A stretch of DNA of 64,000 nucleotides. It comes from Sceloporus undulatus (lineage: Eukaryota; Chordata; Lepidosauria; Squamata; Phrynosomatidae). The notes under the pieces are model-generated. The model saw only the letters and a list, made by a program, of their open reading frames with translations, ran no database searches and was not told the origin of the DNA. The stretch spans positions 9,386,524 through 9,450,523 of the forward strand of contig NC_056530.1 in NCBI RefSeq assembly GCF_019175285.1. Direction: 5' to 3'. Of this stretch, positions 32,385-42,420 are shown piece by piece (positions within the stretch are counted from its first letter, which is position 1; each line of letters starts with the position of its first letter). The translations under genes were made by a program, and so were the position numbers.

Positions 32385-32580
32385 TGGCGCGGTGTGACAT
32401 ACGGATGCTATGTCTCCATTATATCATAATGGCGGTGCCCATGTATATGGGATGCCGCCACTATTGCACCACCGGCACATATTAGGCTTAGGGACCGTGC
32501 GGTTGCAGCGCGGTCCCTACCTAAAATCAACATTAGCACGATGCATTTGGGCCGTCTGTTTTGGCCCTATGTTCAGTTTC
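32385..32580. mobile_element. MITE of the 'ATACAGACC' family, diverged
   Basis: Contains 'gacatacggatgctatgtct' and 'gggccgtctgttttggccc', like the copies at 44072 and 60166. Confidence 0.5.
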
Positions 32581-32699
32581 GAAGACACCTTAATTTCCAG
32601 TTTCTATGTTTATTAGGCTAGAAATAAAAGGTAATTATTATATAGTTAATAGACTGAGTCAGTCCAAAACTCATAGAGAAAGCCCATCCCAAGATGGGG

Positions 32700-33660
32700 G
32701 GGGGGGATAGAGAGAGTTTATATGTTTTAAATTGCTTTGGATGTTATTCACAGTTTAATACCATTTTAATAATGGCCTTCTGTATATTTAACTGTATTGT
32801 ACTGGTAAGCCACTTTGGATACTATTTTTAAGGTTTATTCGGATAAAAATAAATACGCTTATTCTCAATGTGCTACTTGTTGTTGTTGCTATGTGCCTTC
32901 AAGTTGTTTCCGACTTATGGAGACCCTGTGATCGGCTTTTCTGGGTCCCTTTCGGAATCGTTTCAGAGATTCGGATTAAGTGGGAACCAAGGTCGCTTGC
33001 ACCAGTTCAAATCAATTCATGATCCAATTTAAAAGGAAATAAGAATGAGGCTTGCAGTTCCCAAAAGGCATTATGTCCTATATAATTACCTGGAGACTCA
33101 TATGAGAAAGATATTGCTGGGAGAGGCTTAAGACAACTAATGAAACTTTTTTTAAACTTCAGAAGAACACATCAGAAGTGCATCTTCCTTTCATTTAGCA
33201 ATTCGCAGAGATACATTTGAACAAAGCTGGAAGGTTCAAAGCCTTAGGCTTTAATGTAGCCAGACAGGCATGGGAAAGGCAAACATTCGGTGCTCCACTC
33301 TTTGTCTCCTTATTTGAGTTCACAATTACAATCCAACGTTTCCCTTTAAATTCATCCACTGCAAAGCTGCTCAGTCAGTAGCGTGATTGAATGCAAAATC
33401 CTGACAATGCGGAACAGAGGAAAAGACATAGAAACACCTTTCAACCAAACTTGAGAAGAGTGGAGAAGAAGGTTTTGATTACTCCAAATCGATGGAGCAC
33501 AGAGTTCACAAGATACTACTGAAAGCTACTGGAGCTTCTCTAGATGGACGTGGAGATGCCAGTGTCTTCGACACCAAAACACTAAGGAACAAGATTCATT
33601 CGTCTGCATAGAGGATTTATTTCAGAACTGAAATAATTGGACACCACCAACAAGAAGAAG
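32700..33660. other. Repeat fragments and unassigned sequence
   Basis: A Sauria SINE tail is at 32879-32945 (minus) and a piece of the 47192-type element at 32945-33055. The rest to 33660 shows nothing recognisable. Confidence 0.4.
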
Positions 33661-33875
33661 CCAGCTTGGCGCAGTGGTTTGTGCATTGGATGACAACAAT
33701 GGAGATGAAGGTTCGATTCCCAGCTTGGCCACGAAACCCATTGGGTGACTTTGGGCAAGTCCTACCGTTTCATCCTCAGAGGTAGGCCATGGCAAACTCC
33801 TTCTGGACAAACCTTGCCAAGAAATCCCCATTTCCATAAACTGGACAAGACTTGAAGGCACACAACCACAAGAAC
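33660..33875 (+). mobile_element. Sauria-type tRNA SINE
   Basis: Head 'gccagcttggcgcagtggtt', B-box 'ggttcgattcccagc', tail 'acttgaaggcacacaacca'. Confidence 0.85.
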
Positions 33876-33934
33876 CACCAGAAAAAGGAATAGAAAATAA
33901 TCCTCGAGAACGGCAACTTTCATGCCAACAAAGC

Positions 33935-33940
33935 TTTATT
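33935..33940 (-). promoter_or_regulatory. Poly(A) signal of the 84-residue EDC gene at 34295
   Basis: AATAAA on the minus strand, about 355 bases past the stop codon. The UTR between is free of repeats. Confidence 0.6.
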
Positions 33941-34294
33941 GAGAAAGGATTAGAACATGAAAAAGGATCTTAGATAGCAAAACAACACCTACCTGTTCTC
34001 CGTGGATTAAAGGGCTTTTAAGAGGATGAAAAGAAGGGAGAGAACAACCTTTGAGCTGAAGACTGTGGTTAAATTATATACAGTGGAAATGTGGACACAT
34101 CGACACAGAAGCAAGTCCCATTGAGTTCAATAAGAATTTCAATGAGACCCCAGTGTGACGTTGGAAATTCACAGTAGTGAGACTGAGCACAGATAACTCA
34201 TGTGCTCAAGACTGGTAGCGGTGGTCAAGATACACTTTTGGCGTCTAGGTGGCCTCCCAACATGTAGAGTTTGAGGCACCTCTGGGTTTTTCCA

Positions 34295-34549
34295 TTAGCA
34301 GCATTTCTTCTGACATTGATAAGAGCAGGACTTGGACTGAGTGCAGCAAGGAGAGCAGTAGGACCTGGTGCAGGATCTGGACTGGCCACAACATCTGGAC
34401 TGGCCACAAGAAGGGGCACAATGTGGGGTACAGCAGGATGGTTGGCAGCAAGGTTGGCAGCAAGGCTGGGCGCATGAATTGCCCCCACAAGGGAGACAAA
34501 TGACAGAAGTCCCTGAAGACGAAGAGCCACCACAACATCCGCAGGTCAT
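34295..34549 (-). CDS. Cysteine-rich EDC protein, 84 residues, CCQPCCQP and CCGQSR motifs
   Basis: A small simple-EDC protein. It starts MTCGCCGGSSSSGTSVICLP, then CAQPCCQPCCQPSCCTPHC, then CGQSRCCGQSRSCTRSYC, and ends YQCQKKCC. The N-terminal pattern (Cys pair, Gly-Gly, Ser run, then a short aliphatic stretch and Cys-Pro-rich sequence) is like the sister genes at 41651 and 50306 (MGNSG..CCGGS.SS.TDMMV), so they probably share an ancestor. The Met is 21 bases past acceptor 'attcctttcag' (34572-34573). The predicted first exon is at 36666-36718, giving an intron of about 2.1 kb. Its TATA box (AATAAAAAGG) is less canonical than in the neighbours. Plus-strand open frames across it lack that context and are rejected. 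Confidence 0.85.
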   Translation of the reverse strand: MTCGCCGGSSSSGTSVICLPCGGNSCAQPCCQPCCQPSCCTPHCAPSCGQSRCCGQSRSCTRSYCSPCCTQSKSCSYQCQKKCC

Positions 34550-34739
34550 CCTTATGGAGAGAAGGTAAAAACTGAAAGGAATAGAGAGAGGGATGGGAGG
34601 ATTGTTGTTTGTCTAGTCAATCTATTTCATTCTTTTGTTGTTGTTTAATTTATACCCCAGTTTCGTCTCAAAACGGGACTCAAAGTGGTTTAAAATATAC
34701 ACTAGGCAAGGACAAATATTTACTGCCATTTTCTCACTG

Positions 34740-35245
34740 CTGTTGTTGTGTGCCTTCAAGTCAGTTCTAACTTATGGCAACCCTAACATCGACCTATCAT
34801 GGGGCTTTCTTGATAGTGGCCCAAAGAGGTGTGCCGGCACTGATTCTAGGATTCTGGAGCACGCAGCAACCTCACACTCCAGAACTCTACATTGTGCCGG
34901 CGGCGCCATGACTACGCAGCCCCACCCACCCTGGGCGCGCATCCATGATGCTAGCACAGCACAACGTCCACACCTCCGGGTGTCACGCTTGCATCATTGA
35001 TGCGCCACAATGCACCATTTGTGCACTGATGACATTGTCCAAGCACATCAAGAAGAATCTGTTTTTTCCAGGTTCTTTTTGGTCCAGAGGGATGCTGCAC
35101 GGTTTGGCTGCTTCAGTGTCCCTCCAGAGGAAAACTGGGCACCTTTGGGGTGGTCTGGAGAGCCCCAAAGTTTGTTCAGAGGGGGATTTGCCATTGTCAT
35201 TTTGGGCAAGAGTGTGACTTGCCCAAAGTTACCGAGTGGGCTTTC
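34740..35245 (-). mobile_element. Sauria-type SINE interrupted by a MITE
   Basis: Left part 34740-34817 ('gtgtgccttcaagtcagttc' to 'tcatggggctttcttg'). Right part 35166-35245 ('gtttgttcagagggggattt' to 'agtgtgacttgcccaaag'). The 348 bases between are a MITE of the 'ATACAGACC' group with 'ggttctttttggtccagagg'. Confidence 0.65.
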
Positions 35246-35564
35246 TCACTACTATGGGTCAAAACAAATATATGTGTGCGGTACCTCTCCCCATATACGA
35301 GTGTCTTAAATCGCTCCGATGTTTGCATGGGAGAATAAGTAGTGGGGCTTTTGTGTGTGTAAAACCTATGTTCTCTACGCAGAAAATGTGGGTTTTGCAC
35401 AAAAGCCCTATATGTCCTTTTGCTCAGGAAAATTCTCCCAAATGCTCTGAGGCATTCAAATCCTGGGAGAAAAGTATATGGAAGTCTCACTGCTTGGTTA
35501 TTTTTTCCAATGGGCTTTTCCAAACTGTTGGGAAACCCATTTTTGGATTGGGAAATAACTCATG

Positions 35565-35568
<4 letters not shown>

Positions 35569-35610
<42 letters not shown>
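35569..35610. repeat. (CA)n microsatellite
   Basis: About 20 uninterrupted CA units. Confidence 0.95.
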
Positions 35611-35614
<4 letters not shown>

Positions 35615-35967
35615 TCCCCTGCCCCATATAGAGGTAAATAGATACATTTCTTAATTGTTTTAAAAGGATGGCAAATGTTCAAGCAAAACATAATGTTCTC
35701 CAATGGAACTAAGGTTATCTGAAATACTGGAGTTCAACTCTTAATCTCAACTAGTGTAGTAGTCCTTATCAAAAGACGATAAGCATCTTCCATCATAAAC
35801 TGCCCACCAATCCCTCTATCTAGTCCAAAATAACCGATCGCTACACTTGAGAGAGTAAAGTTGTATATGATTTATTTGTCCTTTTCAATGGTTGCTTGTT
35901 TTAATTAATGTGCTTTAGTTGATGTCGTTCATTTCCAATTGGTTGTTCCCTGCCTCAGTCCATGGGG

Positions 35968-35974
35968 AAAGTGG

Positions 35975-36048
<74 letters not shown>

Positions 36049-36062
36049 TAATAAATAATAAT
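35968..36062. repeat. (AAT)n microsatellite
   Basis: About 30 AAT units with a small break near the right end. Confidence 0.95.
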
Positions 36063-36144
36063 CCCTACATTGGATTTTAGGGGTGTAGAGGACTACCAGT
36101 TCCCCATCATGGTCTACTCCAACTGACTACTGTTCTATATTTTC

Positions 36145-36343
36145 ATAGAATCATAGAATCATAGAGTTGGAAGAGACGGCAAGGGCCATCCAGTCCAACC
36201 CCATTCTGCCATGCAGGAACTCTCAATCAAAGCATCCCCAACAGATGGCCATCCAGCCTATGTTTAAAGACCTCCAAGGAAGGAGACTGCACTACACTCT
36301 GAGGAAGGAGTATGTTTCACTGTCGAACAGCCCTTAGAGGTTT
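36145..36343 (-). mobile_element. CR1 LINE 3' fragment
   Basis: 'tcatagaatcatagaatcat' then 'gagttggaagagacggcaag' to 'gtcgaacagccctta'. Confidence 0.85.
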
Positions 36344-36424
36344 TATAATCTCTAGCCTAACTGGGAATAATGGAGATGAAACCTTGGAACATCTCTGCTC
36401 AAAACAAGTCATGGTCCATTAAAC

Positions 36425-36560
36425 CAGTAGTTCCCAAACTTTGGTCCTCCAGATGTTTTGGACTTCAGCTCCCAGAATTCCTGACTGCTGGCCAAGATGG
36501 CTAGAGCTTCTGGGAGCTGAAGTCCAAAACACCTAGAAGACAAAAATTTGGGAATCACTG
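36425..36560. mobile_element. Short hAT MITE with 8-base duplication
   Basis: CAGTAGTTCCCAAACTTTGG to inverted 'aaaaatttgggaatcactg'. Flanks CATTAAAC (36417-36424) and TATTAAAC (36561-36568) differ at one base. Confidence 0.85.
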
Positions 36561-36665
36561 TATTAAACTATGCCCCTTTTTCAGAGCTTGGTTCGATGAA
36601 ATGGATGATGTTTCCCACATCAAGAAAAGAAATGATTTAGCAAGCAATTGTAGAATTCTCCTTAC

Positions 36666-36748
36666 CTTCTTTAGTCAAAAGATGTAACTGATCTAGAGAG
36701 AAAACCCAGAGGACTAAATAAACAAATGAAGTCATGGTCCTTTTTATT
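36666..36748 (-). promoter_or_regulatory. Predicted promoter and exon 1 of the 84-residue EDC gene at 34295
   Basis: Minus strand AATAAAAAGG at 36739-36748 as a TATA-like box, start expected near 36718, exon 1 ends 'gactaaagaag' at 36666 before GTAAG. The distance and layout match the neighbours, but the box is not perfect. Confidence 0.55.
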
Positions 36749-36759
36749 CAAACTGTGTA

Positions 36760-37280
36760 CCTATCCTGGGGATGAAGTATGGCATGGCCTAATAACCACC
36801 TGAGTCCATGCGCTTCTCATGCGCCAGGATCCATTTGGATTCAACATCCGTCATTACTGATGGTTTAAGTCAAACATATGCTTAGTTGAATTCTTTCACA
36901 GGAGAACATTATATGCCTTAGACTGAAAAAAACGCATACACTAGAGATTCATTACAAAACAGGAACTGTAGGGCTTTGTAGTCGATAAGTAGGTTCATCA
37001 CAGTGACTCCAGGGCTAAAGTTCATAGTTATTACTCAGGATTTTGGGATGTTTGGCTCATCTTGCCCTCTGTTGCTAGAGGACAGGACTGGCCTAACTAC
37101 AAGTAATTAGCAGTAAGTAACTCAGTTTAGTTGGGGACAAGGCCATAGCTCAGTGGTAGTGCATATGTTTTCATGGATGGTCCATGGACCACGGATGATC
37201 CATGGACTAAGAGTTACCACCCAGCATTTGGACTGTTGTGTTTCCCTCATGGGAAATTCTTCGTTCCAATCCGTATCTCA
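36760..37280. other. Unassigned stretch
   Basis: No gene. 37140-37180 ('gccatagctcagtggtagtg') is a tRNA-like SINE head fragment. Confidence 0.35.
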
Positions 37281-37505
37281 CGGGGTGCATCTGAACTATA
37301 GAGATAATGTACTTTGACACCAATGTAACTGCCATGAAGCCATCCTACAGAATCCTGGGCCTTGTAGCTTGGCGAGGCACCAGGACTCTTTGGCAGAGAT
37401 GGCTAAAGACCTAGTTGAAATACACATTTCAAGTTTCATAGGATGGAGCTACAGCACTAAAAGGGGTGCCAAAATGCTTTACTCCTACAGCACAGATGCA
37501 TCTCA
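37281..37505. mobile_element. Palindromic MITE (649 family)
   Basis: 'gggtgcatctgaactataga' to inverted 'tcctacagcacagatgcatc'. Confidence 0.75.
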
Positions 37506-37534
37506 GGTGAGACCAGCCAAAAAACACCAATCCG

Positions 37535-37769
37535 TTTAAAGACATTGTACAGGAGAATATAGGAAGCCGCTTTATACCCAACTGGATGGTTGGTCTCTTT
37601 AGCTCACTTAATTAATAAATTAATTAATAGTGCCCCTTCAAGTTGTCAGACTGGTTTTCAACTTGAAGGGCCACTATTAATTAATTTATTAATTAACTGA
37701 GCTAAAGAGACCAACCATCTGATTGGGTATAAAGCAGCTTCCTATATTCTTCTGCACGATGTCTTTAAA
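37535..37769. repeat. Near-perfect 235-base hairpin
   Basis: Two arms of about 111 bases (37535-37645 and 37659-37769) are inverted copies with few differences. The loop is 13 bases. The arm includes 'ggaagccgctttatacccaa', a known squamate repeat type. Confidence 0.9.
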
Positions 37770-37859
37770 GTTTGTGATAAGAGTTAGTCCCACATTCTCC
37801 TGGAATAGTGCACTTAGATTTCTTGTAATGGTCTTTGAAATGTAGAGAGCTAAACCCTA

Positions 37860-38085
37860 TGTGGGCCATTGTAACATAGTAGTTAATGGTGGACTATAGC
37901 TTTGGACGACCAAGTGGTTTCTTGGCCATAGAAACCCATCAGGTCACCTTCAGAAAGTCCCACTGTCTCAGCCTTAAAGGAAGGCAGTGATGCACCCTAT
38001 CCAAACATATCTTTCCACAAAACACCTGTGAAAGATTGACCTTGGTGTTCCCATAACCATAACTGACTTGAAGGCACCCAACAAC
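37860..38085 (+). mobile_element. Sauria-type SINE, diverged
   Basis: Head region 'cattgtaacatagtagttaa', tail 'ccataactgacttgaaggca'. Confidence 0.65.
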
Positions 38086-38477
38086 CATCCATCGATCCAT
38101 CTCTTCCTTTATAATCCACCTTTCCTCCAGGATGGAGCCATCCCATTAAAATGTAATCTTAGTCTTTTAATATTCTGTCACGGCCACCAGATTAACACAT
38201 GGAAATGAGGAACAAACGCCGACTGTAGATGCCTGGCATAGAAAATGTATAGATTTGATAGAACTGGAGAGATTGACATTGTCACTAAACGAAAACATGA
38301 AAAAAAGGATGGGACCACGACTGGGATTCTCTATTGAGTTTTTGTAAGATTAAGTGGCCCACCAAAAGGTGATATAAAGTTGATGTAGGATTATTTTAAA
38401 GAAGCACAGTCATATAAAATGATATAATAACGTTTGAAGAAAACAGATTAAACCCAGAAACAATCAATCTAAGTCCT
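38086..38477. other. Unassigned stretch
   Basis: Nearly 400 bases with no gene or repeat recognised. Confidence 0.3.
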
Positions 38478-38845
38478 GGTACATACTGCCCCAAAAGGGC
38501 GGGCTGGAGGTAGTCAGTTTTCTTCTGGAAAGACGCCGCAGCCACCAAACTGAGCGGCATCCCTCCACCCCAAAAAGAACCCAGATAAACTGGGTTCTTC
38601 TTCCGACATCGTGCTGACATCACAAGTGCTTCATTGGCGCACTCGTGATGTAAGCGACGTGTAGTGACGTCTATACGCTGCGCGTCACTTATGTCACGAT
38701 AGCTGCCCCCATATGGATGGGAGGTTGCCATTACGCTGCCGCCATGAAGTCCTAGGATTAGGGACCGTGTGGTTGGTGCATGGTTCCTAACCCTAGAATT
38801 GCCACCTGGATGCTGTTTCTTGGTGGTATGTACTGAGCCTAAGAA
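38478..38845. mobile_element. MITE of the 'ATACAGACC' family
   Basis: 'ggtacatactgccccaaaag' to inverted 'tcttggtggtatgtactgag', about 368 bases. Confidence 0.6.
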
Positions 38846-39021
38846 AGAATATTTATACATTATGCTTTAAAGGATACCAAACCATTCAAATAAATTGACC
38901 AAGGAGGAAAGAAGGTAATTAATAATTAATGAATGTTAATACAAAAAGAGAACAACTTGAACCAGGAATGTCTAAGAAACTGCATATGTAATTAAGATTA
39001 TATTATATTGTGTACCTCTTA

Positions 39022-39292
39022 CAGTGCGTCCTCGCCTTACGCGGGGGATCCATTCCGGATCCCTCCGCGTAAGGCGAATTCCGCCTATGCTCGAGCCCCA
39101 TTGGAAACAATGGGGCTCGTGTGCGGTGGCGCGGCGGCGTGACAGCGCGGGCGCGTGCGGGGCGCAACAGGCGCGCGCGCCCATTCAATTGAATGGGACG
39201 CGCCGCCCCTTCCACCCCGTGCGTGCGCCGCAGCTTGAGCGCGTATGCTCAAGGCTGCGTATGGCGCGCCCGCGTATGACGCGGGCGCACTG
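39022..39292. mobile_element. GC-rich Tigger/pogo-like MITE
   Basis: Ends CAGTGCGTCCTCGCCTTACG and inverted 'gtatgacgcgggcgcactg', flanked by TA on both sides (39020-39021 and 39293-39294). It forms a CpG-dense island in AT-rich surroundings. Confidence 0.75.
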
Positions 39293-39424
39293 TATGTATT
39301 TTACTCTTTATTATTCCAAAATTAATCTTAGTCATGGATCCCATTCTGAAAACCAAGGAGATAAAACTAGTGTAAATAGGTTGTGTAAATAACAAGAGTT
39401 TACGATAGTTAGGGTAAAACTGTA

Positions 39425-39710
39425 TTTCAGGGGCTCGACAGACTGGCAGCTCTGCCAAAAAGAAGCCGCCTAGAGCAGCATCTTTTTCATGGCGTTGCAA
39501 ACAGGAAGGGGCACTGCCATGACACCACTTCCTGCCAGCGACGTCTGGACACTGTGTGTCGTCATTGTCATCATGGCGGCCCCCATGTGACTGGAAGGCT
39601 GCCGTGATGGTGGCATCCATATGGACTAGGGTTCCAGAGCGCGAGGTTGGTGCGCGCTCCTGAACCCTAGAATTGGTGCCGGCCCATTTGTACTGGGCCC
39701 AAGTCTCCAC
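39425..39710. mobile_element. MITE of the 'ATACAGACC' family, GC-rich variant
   Basis: 'gctcgacagactggcagctc' to 'ggcccatttgtactgggccc'. Confidence 0.5.
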
Positions 39711-40120
39711 TTCTTTATGACACAGATATAAAGAAATTTGGGGGGAATTCTTGTGAAAATGAATCGGAAGAAAATCCTCACCCGTCCCTAATTTCTAACA
39801 GCATTTACAATGGAAAGAATGGCAACTTTGAACTGCAACGGACAGAGGAGGTCACCAATGACGTCTCAGGTCAAGTGAATGCAAGTCAACACTGAAGAGT
39901 CAAGTCAAGGGAGAGTCACATCCGGCATGTGACCCTTAAGAATGAATCTCTGTCTTGGGGTCCCTTTGGCAGAAGCTTCCCATACTGAAGCCCTCTAATT
40001 TTCATATTTTAAAATGAATCTTCCCCACGGCTTCTGCTCATGGAATTACAGGCTTCCCATCTGAAGATCACTTTAATCATGCACCATATGAAAAAGAGTC
40101 TTTTAATAAGGACTGTGAGT

Positions 40121-40127
40121 TGAGTCA
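40121..40127 (+). promoter_or_regulatory. AP-1-like site upstream of the 70-residue EDC gene
   Basis: TGAGTCA, 116 bases before the TATA box. The sister gene has TGACTCA at the matching place (48582-48588). AP-1 is a known EDC regulator. Confidence 0.6.
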
Positions 40128-40242
40128 AGGAAGAGCATGATCCAGATCGGCACAAGAGACGGAAGCGTGCTTTGAAGATGAATGGCCAATTTGCCGTTCC
40201 AACATAGTGGATCACTTCCTAGGGGAAGACTTCTAGGAGCAA

Positions 40243-40326
40243 TATAAAAGGTGCACCATGTCCCACAGTCCTTCACAGTCTTACTTCCATTCGTCGTTGC
40301 TACAGCAATCCCAGCATCTCCAAAAG
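40243..40326 (+). promoter_or_regulatory. TATA box and non-coding exon 1 of the 70-residue EDC gene
   Basis: TATAAAAG at 40243-40250. Start expected near 40272. Exon 1 ends 'catctccaaaag' at 40326 before GTAAGC. Confidence 0.85.
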
Positions 40327-40525
40327 GTAAGCAGCATTTTTGACCAATATGGTGAAGACGTACTATTAGACATGCATCTTTCTTCAGATAGCTTTGGAGC
40401 CCTTGGTGAAGCAAAATGATTTAAGAAATGCATGGATGACTTGAAGGTTCCTGAAGGTTTCAAGGGGTATGTGATAATGGAATTCTAGGCTTTAAACAGT
40501 GCAAGTTTTAAATAGTAATGGTCAG

Positions 40526-40655
40526 TGTGAAGTCGAAGGCTTTCATGGTCAGCATCCATAGTTTTTTTGTGGGTTTTTCATGCAATGTGACCATGTTCTA
40601 GAAGAGTTTCTTCCTAACGTTTCTCCAGCATCTGTAGCTGGCATTTGTCTGGTTG
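40526..40655. mobile_element. Penelope-like unit, single arm
   Basis: 'tgtgaagtcgaaggctttca' to 'tctccagcatctgtagctgg'. Only one arm is present. Confidence 0.7.
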
Positions 40656-41115
40656 TGAAAGACTATGGCAAATGGAGATGGAGATATCAGAGAAATTTCA
40701 TTTGTTTTAAGTTGACGGTTATCAACATATATAAGATAAAGGTTTGTCCAGAGCCATGCATCCTTTGGTGGCTTCCAACTTAGACTAATATAGTGTGCTT
40801 TATGCTGGACGTCTCTGGAAGAAACCACCTTACAGAGATGAATAGTACCAGCTGCCATGTTAGTAACGTAACTCATAGCAGAGGGGATCCTTCCCAAGTA
40901 ACAAGTTACTTTTAAGATTACAAACTTATTAAACTTTACTTCCATTTAAAATAAAATTAATTGTTTGTTATCTTCCTCATTTTTCATTTCTTCCTCTTTA
41001 ATTACAAATTAATTTCAAGGCACAACCTTGTGTACCAAGAATTTGCCAGTAATCCTTGGCATACCAGTGGCAATTTTCCATAGTAGTAGATCCAAAAAAT
41101 AGACACATCTAAGTA

Positions 41116-41486
41116 CACTCATCCCTCCATATTTGCAGCTCTGATATTTGTGGATTTGATTATTCATGGATTTGATTATTATGTTCTCTCTAGGAATATC
41201 TAGGTCCTCCAGTGCAACTCTATGGTCAACTTTAATCAAAAGTTGCACTGAAGGACCTAGAGATTCCCAGAGAGAACACTCTACTTGGCCTTTGTAGCTC
41301 CTCCAGTGCAGTTTCTATGGTCAGTGTCCGTCGGATGTTGACCACAGAGTTGCACTGGAGGACCTAGAGATTCTTAGAGAGGTGTCCTCCCAGGTAAAAA
41401 CATGGTGGTTTTATTATTTGTAGTTTTCCCATATTCGTGGGGGACTTGTGCCCCTAACCATAGTGAATATGGAGGGACAAGTGTAA
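41116..41486. mobile_element. Mariner/Tigger-like palindromic element, copy 3
   Basis: 'cactcatccctccatatttg' to inverted 'gaatatggagggacaagtg', with TA at both ends. Confidence 0.7.
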
Positions 41487-41497
41487 AAGAAAACCAT

Positions 41498-41622
41498 TTG
41501 GAGGTTTATCAACAGAGGCTGGATGGCCATCTGTCAAAGGTGCTTTGACTGTGTCTTCCTGCATGACTGGATGGCCCTTGAAGTTTCTTCCAGCTCTATG
41601 ATTCCACAGTTCTGCGATTCTA
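41498..41622 (+). mobile_element. CR1 3' terminus next to the splice acceptor
   Basis: 'ggctggatggccatctgtca' to 'agctctatgattccacagtt'. Ends about 26 bases before the acceptor AG of the 70-residue gene. Confidence 0.8.
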
Positions 41623-41650
41623 ATTATCTCGGCATTTTTGCTTCACAGCA

Positions 41651-41863
41651 ATGGGCAACTCTGGCTCAAACAATGGTTGTGACTGCTGCGGCGGCAGTAA
41701 TTCTTCATCCACTGACATGATGGTTGTCTCTTACCCAACGGGTAACTCTTCAGGCTGCTGCTGCCCACCGTCCTGCTACTGCAACCCCTGCTGTACTCCC
41801 AGACGGTGCTGTACTCCCTCCTGCCAGTCTTGCTACTCTAACTGCTACCAAGGCTGCAAGTGA
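41651..41863 (+). CDS. Cysteine-rich EDC protein, 70 residues (sister gene A)
   Basis: A small simple-EDC protein. It starts MGNSGSNNGCDCCGGSNSSS, then TDMMVVSYPTGNSS, then a Cys/Pro region (GCCCPPSCYCNPCC, TPRRCC) and the end SNCYQGCK. 16 of 70 residues are Cys. It is clearly paralogous to the 73-residue gene at 50306-50527: most residues align one to one, differing mainly by a C-terminal two- to three-residue extension and Ser/Cys exchanges. The Met is two bases past the acceptor, as in its sister, an unusually short 5' leader in exon 2. Both share TATA box, exon 1 sequence and an upstream AP-1-like site. Likely role is a structural, cross-linked component of cornified cells. The N-terminal TDMMV segment is the most conserved non-Cys part and might be a recognition element (inference). 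Confidence 0.9.
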   Translation: MGNSGSNNGCDCCGGSNSSSTDMMVVSYPTGNSSGCCCPPSCYCNPCCTPRRCCTPSCQSCYSNCYQGCK

Positions 41864-41907
41864 GCCTGACACAACTCTTCAGGAGGCTCCGGAGCTGCTG
41901 CACCAGG

Positions 41908-41913
41908 AATAAA
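41908..41913 (+). promoter_or_regulatory. Proximal poly(A) signal of the 70-residue EDC gene
   Basis: AATAAA 45 bases past the stop codon. Not present in the sister gene. Confidence 0.5.
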
Positions 41914-42119
41914 CACGATGCGACCATCATCCTGATGTAGCCACTTTCCTCTCTTGCCGTCCTGCATTTGCTAACTGTCTTGCTTCCATAACTAGTCTGT
42001 CCTGGCTTCTCTTTCCTCAGTTTCATCCCCTGCTTAACATCTTAAACATAGTTCTGTCTCTCCACTTGAACTTGGGAACATTACTGCTTTGGGACACTTT
42101 CTTTTCCAATCCCCCTATG

Positions 42120-42288
42120 AAGCCCTGGTGGTGCAGTGATTCAATGCCTGTAATGCAACCACTGTCTCACAAACTGTAAGGTTGTGAGTTCAGTAACAAA
42201 CAGGGCTCAGGATCGACTCAGGCTTGCATCTTTCTGAAGTCACTACAATGAATATCTAGCTTGCTGGGAGTACTGATAAGTGGAATGG
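42120..42288 (+). mobile_element. tRNA-derived SINE, second family
   Basis: 'agccctggtggtgcagtgat', 'aaggttgtgagttcagtaac', 'gactcaggcttgcatctttc'. Confidence 0.75.
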
Positions 42289-42291
42289 AAA

Positions 42292-42420
42292 TGTGAAGTC
42301 AAAGGCCTCCATGGCTGGCATCCATAGATTTTTGTGGGTTTTTCAGGCTAAGTGGCCATGTTCTAGAAGAGTTTATTCCTGACGTTTTGCCAGCATCCGT
42401 GGCTGGCATCTTCAGAGAAA
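42292..42420. mobile_element. Penelope-like unit, single arm with hammerhead-like core
   Basis: 'tgtgaagtcaaaggcctcca' to 'ctggcatcttcagagaaatt'. The core lies on the minus strand at 42381-42415 and is partly preserved. Confidence 0.75.

Larger units (their letters stand above)
34572..36665 (-). other. Predicted intron of the 84-residue EDC gene at 34295
   Basis: Donor GTAAG at 36661-36665. It contains a Sauria SINE split by a MITE, a (CA)n, a long (AAT)n, a CR1 tail and a hAT MITE. Most of its length is repeat. Confidence 0.6.
40327..41648 (+). other. Intron of the 70-residue EDC gene
   Basis: 1.3 kb, acceptor 'tttgcttcacag' ends at 41648. It carries a single-arm Penelope-like piece, a Tigger-like element and a CR1 tail that ends only about 26 bases before the acceptor. 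Confidence 0.85.
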
